Below, in pieces: positions 59,401 through 64,000 of a stretch of DNA of 64,000 nucleotides. The position numbers were made by a program, and so were the translations under genes. Position 1 is the stretch's first letter. Every line of letters starts with the position of its first letter. Location: assembly GCA_015258065.1 (NCBI GenBank), contig JABZIZ010000013.1, positions 1 to 64,000 on the forward strand, written 5' to 3'. The notes beneath the pieces are model-generated. The model was not told where the DNA came from. It was given only the letters and a program-made list of their open reading frames with translations, and searched no databases. The stretch comes from Lachnospiraceae bacterium. GTDB taxonomy: Bacteria > Bacillota > Clostridia > Lachnospirales > Lachnospiraceae.

Positions 59401-60192
59401 CTACGCCTTCTTTCGGCAGGCTTCGCAGGCATCCATGACAATCCCGCGGAAGCCTTTTTCCTCCAGAACGTGGACGGCTTCGATGGTGGTGCCCGCAGGA
59501 GAGCAGACCATGTCTTTTAATTCACCCGGGTGCTTTCCGCTGGAGAGTAAGAGCTTGGCACTGCCCTCCACCGCCTTGGCGGCGAAATGATACGCCTGTT
59601 TCCTCGGCATTCCGCCTCTCACCGCCGCATCCGCCATCGCTTCGATGAACAAAAAGACATAGGCGGGGGAGGAACCGCTGATGGCGGTGACCGTATCGAA
59701 GAGGGCCTCCGGCACCAGCTCCGCCTCTCCGAAAGAGGACAGCAGCTCCATTATTTTTTTGAGATCATTTTCGCTCACCAGTGCATTGGAGCAGACCGCG
59801 GTCATTCCGTCACTGACAAGGGCGGGTGTATTGGGCATGAGGCGGACGATACGGATCTTTTTTTCCGGACCGAAGCCCTGCTGCAGTTCCGCCAGGGAAA
59901 CCCCTGCAATAATGCTGATAAAAAGCTGGTTGTCCCGCACTTCTTCACGGATATCACGCAGCACGTCCGGTAAATAGGCGGGCTTGACGGTTAAAAAAAC
60001 AATCTCCGCCTCGCTCACGACATAGGCGTTGGAGTCGGTCATATTGATGCCGTGATTTTGTTTCGTCCGCTCTCTCCCCTCTCTGGACGGTCCGGAGCCG
60101 ATGATCTCCTCCGGCAGATAGAGTCCCGACCTTAGAATGCCGCCGATGATGGCATTTGCCATATTTCCGCAGCCGATAAAACCCAGTTTCAT
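59401..60192 (-). CDS. proC: Pyrroline-5-carboxylate reductase
   Basis: NAD(P)H-dependent last step of proline synthesis. The 263-residue protein has the Rossmann start MKLGFIGCGNMANAIIGGIL, VFLTVKPAYLPDVL, IRLMPNTPALVSDGMTAVC and the C-terminal dimerisation domain with AISGSSPAYVFLFIEAMADA and LKDMVCSPAGTTIEAVHVLE. The ATG at 60192 has AAAAGGAGA upstream; an extended frame to 60237 is not needed. Confidence 0.96.
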   Translation of the reverse strand: MKLGFIGCGNMANAIIGGILRSGLYLPEEIIGSGPSREGRERTKQNHGINMTDSNAYVVSEAEIVFLTVKPAYLPDVLRDIREEVRDNQLFISIIAGVSLAELQQGFGPEKKIRIVRLMPNTPALVSDGMTAVCSNALVSENDLKKIMELLSSFGEAELVPEALFDTVTAISGSSPAYVFLFIEAMADAAVRGGMPRKQAYHFAAKAVEGSAKLLLSSGKHPGELKDMVCSPAGTTIEAVHVLEEKGFRGIVMDACEACRKKA

Positions 60193-60218
60193 AAAAAAAT
60201 CTCCTTTTGAAGCAACTT

Positions 60219-60247
60219 TTGACATCGGTATCATCATAGCATAAGGT
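60219..60247 (+). promoter_or_regulatory. Candidate promoter for the DUF218 gene
   Basis: A perfect TTGACA (60219-60224), a 17-base spacer and TAAGGT (60242-60247) in the divergent region. The -10 is moderate. Confidence 0.5.
60233..60241 (-). promoter_or_regulatory. Candidate extended -10 for proC
   Basis: Minus-strand TGC followed by TATGAT (plus 60233-60238), about 40 bases before the proC start. It overlaps the opposing promoter. Confidence 0.4.
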
Positions 60248-60353
60248 CATAAAGAGGTGCACGGCAAGCGGAATGAAAAAGAGGTCAGTGCATCATGCGG
60301 GAGCAAGAGGGACGGGGAATACAGAAGGAAATACAGAAAAAGAAAGGATCACC

Positions 60354-61037
60354 ATGGTCAACGAAGAGGCATGGAAGGAGATCGAAAATTTCATTTTTAT
60401 CGGGGAAGAAAGGATGCAGCCTGCGGATCTGATGATTGTGCCGGGAGCGCCGCAGGAGCTGCTTGCCCATCATGCTGCCGGGCTCTTTCACGGAGGATTT
60501 GCAAAGGCTGTCCTGGTGAGCGGCAAATTCAGCTACCGCAGACAGAGCTTTGCAGAAGAATGGAAGGCGCAGCAAGGAAAGGAGGATACCGGTCCGGGTG
60601 GAGACACGGGGGTCGACCCCGCTTCCTATCAAACGGAGGCTGCGTGGCTAAAAGCGCTGATGGTGAGGGAGGGAGTGCCGGAATCTGCGATTTGGACCGA
60701 AGAAGAATCGACGAATACCTTTGAAAACGCAAGGTTTTGCCGGAAGCTGCTGGAGGCTGGAGGAATCCGACCGCACAACATCCTGCTGTGCACCCAGGCT
60801 TTTCATGCAAGAAGGGCGAAGATGACCTTTCAGTCCGAATTTGTGGAGCAAAAGATCTACGTGTCTTCAGTGGTCACCCGGGGGATCGGCAGAGGGACAT
60901 GGATGCAGACGCAGGAGGGCTTTGATACGGTGATGAAAGAATTGGAGAACTGCGGCGCTTACTTTAGCGGGAAAAGAATGTACGAGAGTGCATGCATGGG
61001 ACGTCCGGCTTCCGAACGGAAAGGCAGGGACCACTAG
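60354..61037 (+). CDS. DUF218/YdcF-like protein
   Basis: A 227-residue protein of the DUF218 (YdcF/SanA/ElyC-like) fold: DLMIVPGAPQELLAHHAAG, AVLVSGKFSY, EEESTNTFENARFCRKLLE and ILLCTQAFHARRAKMTFQSE. This version lacks the membrane helices seen in SanA and ElyC, so it is cytoplasmic like YdcF, which binds S-adenosylmethionine. The reaction is unknown. The ATG at 60354 has AGAAAGGATC; the frame from 60273 is a non-family extension. Confidence 0.82.
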   Translation: MVNEEAWKEIENFIFIGEERMQPADLMIVPGAPQELLAHHAAGLFHGGFAKAVLVSGKFSYRRQSFAEEWKAQQGKEDTGPGGDTGVDPASYQTEAAWLKALMVREGVPESAIWTEEESTNTFENARFCRKLLEAGGIRPHNILLCTQAFHARRAKMTFQSEFVEQKIYVSSVVTRGIGRGTWMQTQEGFDTVMKELENCGAYFSGKRMYESACMGRPASERKGRDH

Positions 61038-61043
61038 GAATCA

Positions 61044-61075
61044 AGCATTGGCTGCCCACCTAGGCAGCCAATGCT
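61044..61075. terminator. Bidirectional hairpin between convergent genes
   Basis: A perfect 13-bp stem (agcattggctgcc 61044-61056 with ggcagccaatgct 61063-61075) and a 6-base loop. T runs are absent, so termination strength is uncertain, but the position between the DUF218 and anti-sigma stops fits. Confidence 0.65.
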
Positions 61076-61113
61076 CAAGTGGCCCTCTGTCATTCGGCAT
61101 TCGTCAACTTCTT

Positions 61114-61959
61114 TTATGGGCGAACGATTTTTTCCGCCAGTGAAAACATTTGCTTCGCAGACAGTTCCTGTTCCATGTCTAACAGAGAATAACGCACGCC
61201 TTTGTACGTGAACCAAACGTCACTGGCAAACACGGTCTGGCGTTTGTCCGTGCCATAGTTGATGGAGAAGGCGGGATCTTCCTGCGCTCTTTTTTCCTCT
61301 TCGGCGGTCGGGTGCTCTTTTGGGGGGAGATAGAGCAGTTCCGATTTTGAGTAGTAAAGGGTGCAGCCGCCGACCTCTTTTTTCTCCTGATAGAAGTCTT
61401 TGTCGTCTCCTGCTTGACCTGCGTCTGCCGCCGGTTCCGTACTAAGGAACAGTTTGTGCCCGCTCTGGTCGGTATAAGTGAGGTCCAGACCGTTTCGCTT
61501 GTGCATTTCGTTTCCGTCTTCATCGGTGTCTGCAATTGCAGTCAGATGGATACCGGCGAAGGTGAAGCCTCCGGAAAGCTCTTTAGGTGCTTGTACTTGC
61601 AGACCGGCCTGCTTCTCTGCCTGCGGAAGCTCGTCGTAGGAAACATAGTCATAGGCAGCATGACTGGTTTTGATCACACCGTTTAACAGTCCGGCGGCGT
61701 AGGCGGTGCCTGTGAACATCAAACAGGCGACGATAGCAATGGCAATTTTAGAAAATTTTCTCATTCTGAATCCTCCTTGCGTGTGAGAAGGTTGTAAGGT
61801 TGCGATCTTGTTGCTCCCATTCCCTCGCTGTTTGGCGGAACCGGCACGGGAAAGTTTTGTTAAAATTTGATCTCTGCACAGCCTGGAGGGCCCTTCCTGA
61901 TCGGCAAGCTGGTGCATCTGTTCTCTTAGTGTTTCATCAAATTCCGGGTCGTTCCACAT
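61114..61959 (-). CDS. Probable anti-sigma factor with one membrane helix
   Basis: A 281-residue protein encoded directly after an ECF sigma factor. The N-terminal about 65 residues are cytoplasmic and charged (DPEFDETLREQMHQLADQEG). One helix follows (IAIAIVACLMFTGTAYAAG), then an extracellular domain of about 190 residues resembling DUF4367-like lobes. The gene overlaps the sigma stop by 23 bases, with AGGAAGCCT before the ATG. A second ATG at 61764 has a stronger site (AAGGAGGA) and begins with what could serve as a signal peptide, so a shorter secreted or anchored form may also be made. Confidence 0.72.
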   Translation of the reverse strand: MWNDPEFDETLREQMHQLADQEGPSRLCRDQILTKLSRAGSAKQRGNGSNKIATLQPSHTQGGFRMRKFSKIAIAIVACLMFTGTAYAAGLLNGVIKTSHAAYDYVSYDELPQAEKQAGLQVQAPKELSGGFTFAGIHLTAIADTDEDGNEMHKRNGLDLTYTDQSGHKLFLSTEPAADAGQAGDDKDFYQEKKEVGGCTLYYSKSELLYLPPKEHPTAEEEKRAQEDPAFSINYGTDKRQTVFASDVWFTYKGVRYSLLDMEQELSAKQMFSLAEKIVRP

Positions 61960-62554
61960 AGGCTTCCTCCTCTTCTGTGAGAGACTTTCTTTTCTGTAAT
62001 CTTGCATCTTCCGTGCGGACGAACTTCGCCTTTAGAGCCTTTCTGCCGGAGAATAGCCGGCTTTTGATCGTGCCCTGGGAGCAGCGGCAGATTCCGGCGA
62101 TTTCCTGAATGGACAGGTCGTTGTAATAAAAAAGAACAATGACCTCCCTCTCCTTCGGTTTTAGCTCCAGCAAATATCTCTGCAGATCCAGCCTTTGCGG
62201 GACCTCCTCCTGAAGGGGGAGAGATGCCGAAGCATTGGTCTCTTCCACGTCCGCAACTCTTGCGATTTCTTCTTCCGGATATTCTCTCCGCAATTTTTTT
62301 TGCCTCTGATAGACGAGGTTGGTCATGATGCGGAAGAGCCAGGCTTTGTATGACTCTTTCCTGCGCACCTGATTTCCCTTGGTGAAGGCGATCAGGAAGG
62401 TGTCTTGCAAGACATCCTCTGCATCATAGCGGTTGCCCGTCATCAGATAGGCACTGCGAAACAGGATGGCATGATACGCTTCATAAATTTCATCAAAAGA
62501 GGGCATGGGTAGCTTCTGCTCCACCGGCGGTTTTCCTTTCTTCATTGGATGCAT
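61937..62554 (-). CDS. ECF-type RNA polymerase sigma factor
   Basis: A 205-residue sigma-70-family protein with only regions 2 and 4. Region 2 is FDEIYEAYHAILFRSAYLMTG with YDAEDVLQDTFLIAFT and SYKAWLFRIMTNLVYQ. Region 4 is LKPKEREVIVLFYYNDLSIQ followed by EIAGICRCSQGTIKSRL, the -35 recognition helix. The N-terminal start (62554) has no clear ribosome site; internal ATGs at 62545 and 62506 are possible. A TGAACC upstream on the same strand resembles an ECF -35 and hints at autoregulation. Paired with the anti-sigma gene by overlap. Confidence 0.92.
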   Translation of the reverse strand: MHPMKKGKPPVEQKLPMPSFDEIYEAYHAILFRSAYLMTGNRYDAEDVLQDTFLIAFTKGNQVRRKESYKAWLFRIMTNLVYQRQKKLRREYPEEEIARVADVEETNASASLPLQEEVPQRLDLQRYLLELKPKEREVIVLFYYNDLSIQEIAGICRCSQGTIKSRLFSGRKALKAKFVRTEDARLQKRKSLTEEEEAYVERPGI

Positions 62555-62695
62555 CTGTATATAAGAGTAGGGGAAGGGGAGAAAGGTTCAAGTAAATTGA
62601 AAGAAGTTTAGAGCTCAGAAAAAAGAAGGTCGTAGACCATTAGAAAATGATTTGAATCGTAGTGCAGCGATTTATAAAGATCTGAAAATCGTCCC

Positions 62696-62890
62696 TCATA
62701 CGCCAAATTCCCTGGAGAGCTCTTCATCTACTTCTTCCACGGAATAAGTTCTGCCGCTGCGAAGGGATTCCATGCCCTTTTGTAACTGGGCGTCCAGCTG
62801 CTCCCCGGTTATGTCGTAGGTGCTGGTTGGCTCCGGGGAGGATAGGTGGTTGGAATCAATTCGGGCAGGGGTGATCGATTTGTTTGCCAT
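62696..62890 (-). CDS. Small protein resembling a type II antitoxin, no partner
   Basis: A 64-residue acidic protein. The C-terminal half (LQKGMESLRSGRTYSVEEVD) resembles the end of PHD/RelB-like antitoxins that wrap a toxin; the N-terminus (SITPARIDSNHL) does not show a clear DNA-binding fold. No toxin gene is adjacent. AAAAGGAGC precedes the ATG, so translation is likely. Assignment is tentative. Confidence 0.6.
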   Translation of the reverse strand: MANKSITPARIDSNHLSSPEPTSTYDITGEQLDAQLQKGMESLRSGRTYSVEEVDEELSREFGV

Positions 62891-62984
62891 GTTTTCACGC
62901 TCCTTTTTTCATAGAATACCCAATGTCGCCTACAGGTGCAAGTGATCGAAAATGACGAAGAAGTTCGTAAGACTTGAAGAAAAC

Positions 62985-63060
62985 GCGACTTTGGGGTAAA
63001 AGCGTAAAAAAGAAAGTGCGACTTTGGGGGAAATCCGTAAAAAAGAAAATGCGATTTTGT
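62985..63060 (+). repeat. 33-bp tandem array upstream of mreB
   Basis: Units gcgactttgggg...gtaaaaaagaaa at 62985 and 63018, with a partial third at 63051. It lies in the 337-base gap between the small minus-strand gene and mreB; the rest of the gap is AT-rich and holds the mreB -10. Confidence 0.9.
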
Positions 63061-63143
63061 AAAGTAAGTATCTCAAAGAAAAGAAGCGGGGGATGAGATT
63101 GAGCTTAACGAGGAAAGGAAAATCAACAAAATGCAAAAAACAG

Positions 63144-63172
63144 TTTCAAAATAAGAGTTGATCTATTATAAT
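63144..63172 (+). promoter_or_regulatory. Candidate mreB promoter
   Basis: A perfect TATAAT at 63167-63172, 17 bases after the weak tttcaa (63144-63149), and 55 bases before the mreB start. Confidence 0.5.
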
Positions 63173-63227
63173 GTTGGTGCATCAAAGGGAAGATTTGGCA
63201 ACGGCAAGGAAGTGAAGAGAGGCTGTT

Positions 63228-64000
63228 ATGCAATATACGGACATTGGAATCGATCTTGGTACGGCGAGTATTCTGGTTTACATCAGAGGGAAGGGCGTGG
63301 TTTTAAAGGAACCCTCCGTCGTTGCTTATGATAGAGATACAGAGAAAATTAAGGCGATCGGTGAGGATGCCAGGCTGATGCTCGGCAGGACGCCGGGGAA
63401 TATTGTGGCGGTGAGACCGCTCAGGCAGGGCGTGATATCGGACTATAAGGTGACCGAGCAGATGATGAAGCACTTTATCACCAAGTCAATCGGGCACCGT
63501 GCTTTTCGTAAGCCGATTATTGCCGTCTGTGTCCCCAGTGGCGTGACAGAGGTGGAGCGCAAGGCGGTAGAGGATGCGACCCTGATGGCGGGAGCCAGGG
63601 ATGTCAAGATCATCGAAGAGCCGATTGCAGCTGCGATCGGAGCAGGGATTGATATTACAAAGCCCTGTGGCAATATGGTCGTGGATATCGGCGGCGGGAC
63701 GAGTGATATCGCTGTGATTTCCCTTGGCGGCACGGTTGTCTCGACTTCCGTGAAGATTGCGGGAGATGACTTTGACGAAGCGCTGGTTCGCTTTATGAGG
63801 AAAAAACATAACCTCCTGATCGGAGAGAGAACCGCGGAGGATATCAAGATTCGCATCGGTTCTGCTTACCCCCGTGCGGAAGTGGATTATATGGACGTGC
63901 GCGGAAGGAATCTGGTGACCGGACTTCCCAAGACGGTCAAGGTGTCTTCCGAGGAAACGGAGGAAGCGCTCAGGGAGCCGACTTCGCAGATTGTAGAGGC
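63228..64000 (+). CDS. mreB: MreB/Mbl-family rod-shape actin, N-terminal part (partial)
   Basis: Bacterial actin that directs lateral wall synthesis. The frame is open from the ATG at 63228 to the window edge (257 codons seen). Actin-fold nucleotide motifs are present: GIDLGTASILVYIRG (phosphate 1), EPIAAAIGAGIDI (connect 1) and MVVDIGGGTSDIAVISLGG (phosphate 2). The segment CVPSGVTEVERKAVEDAT is typical of MreB/Mbl. GAGAGG lies six bases before the ATG. Whether it is MreB, Mbl or MreBH cannot be decided from this part; no mreC is in view. Confidence 0.93.
   Translation, partial: MQYTDIGIDLGTASILVYIRGKGVVLKEPSVVAYDRDTEKIKAIGEDARLMLGRTPGNIVAVRPLRQGVISDYKVTEQMMKHFITKSIGHRAFRKPIIAVCVPSGVTEVERKAVEDATLMAGARDVKIIEEPIAAAIGAGIDITKPCGNMVVDIGGGTSDIAVISLGGTVVSTSVKIAGDDFDEALVRFMRKKHNLLIGERTAEDIKIRIGSAYPRAEVDYMDVRGRNLVTGLPKTVKVSSEETEEALREPTSQIVE

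Overview
The window looks like the chromosome of a Clostridia-class Firmicute, most likely a member of the Lachnospiraceae with about half G+C. The grounds are gene order and families: hprK-murB-rapZ-whiA-crh-like, hup-rqcP-divIC-tilS-hpt-ftsH, strong AGGAGG-type ribosome sites, type III pantothenate kinase, hybrid-cluster protein and an FprA-type flavodiiron protein (anaerobe traits). The genus cannot be fixed from the sequence. No phage, insertion sequence, CRISPR array, tRNA or rRNA gene was seen.

Layout. 1-4.7 kb: end of an ABC permease, its ATPase, and dnaE. 4.8-8.2 kb: pfkA, a SPOUT RNA methyltransferase and an SH3/SleB-type wall hydrolase. 8.4-13.2 kb: NfeD-like and SPFH membrane proteins, a transcarbamylase paralogue with degenerate catalytic motifs, coaX, a small conserved protein and dusB. 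13.3-20.1 kb: hcp, then a sugar operon (CUT1 binding protein with an in-frame TAG, two permeases, GH32 fructosidase). 20.2-23.7 kb: CarD-like regulator, DUF815-type AAA+ ATPase, pncB. 23.7-29.2 kb (minus strand): tadA, radical SAM protein, tldD, tldE/pmbA-like, SurA-N-like exported protein. 29.3-35.6 kb: IscR-like Rrf2 regulator with its own palindrome, SRP RNA, hup, rqcP, divIC, tilS, hpt, ftsH. 35.8-44.1 kb: GH13 amylase, fba, greA, LCP protein, flavodiiron protein, SARP/BTAD/GGDEF-like regulator. 44.2-53.6 kb: second ftsH, uvrC, hprK, murB, rapZ, whiA, crh-like HPr, lipid kinase. 53.8-64 kb: cyclophilin, HAD phosphatase, GNAT protein, aspS, orphan flagellin-like protein, proC, DUF218 protein, ECF sigma/anti-sigma pair, a small protein and the start of mreB.

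How it fits together. Sugar metabolism recurs: GH32 and GH13 hydrolases, a sugar ABC system, pfkA, fba, HPr kinase, and an HPr homologue that keeps Ser46 but has Gly in place of the phosphotransfer His15. This suggests catabolite signalling through HprK and a Crh-like protein. The IscR-like regulator, hcp and the flavodiiron protein suggest an Fe-S/NO/O2 stress side.

The most unusual feature is structural. About fourteen short tandem-repeat arrays (unit 13-55 bp) lie at gene junctions and inside genes, several starting in the last codons of a gene and running into the intergenic DNA. Some carry promoter or ribosome-binding elements (a 55-bp array ending in the fba promoter, a 16-bp array supplying the tilS ribosome site). 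In-gene arrays have units divisible by three and code for low-complexity segments, and several housekeeping enzymes carry charged insertions that may have arisen the same way.
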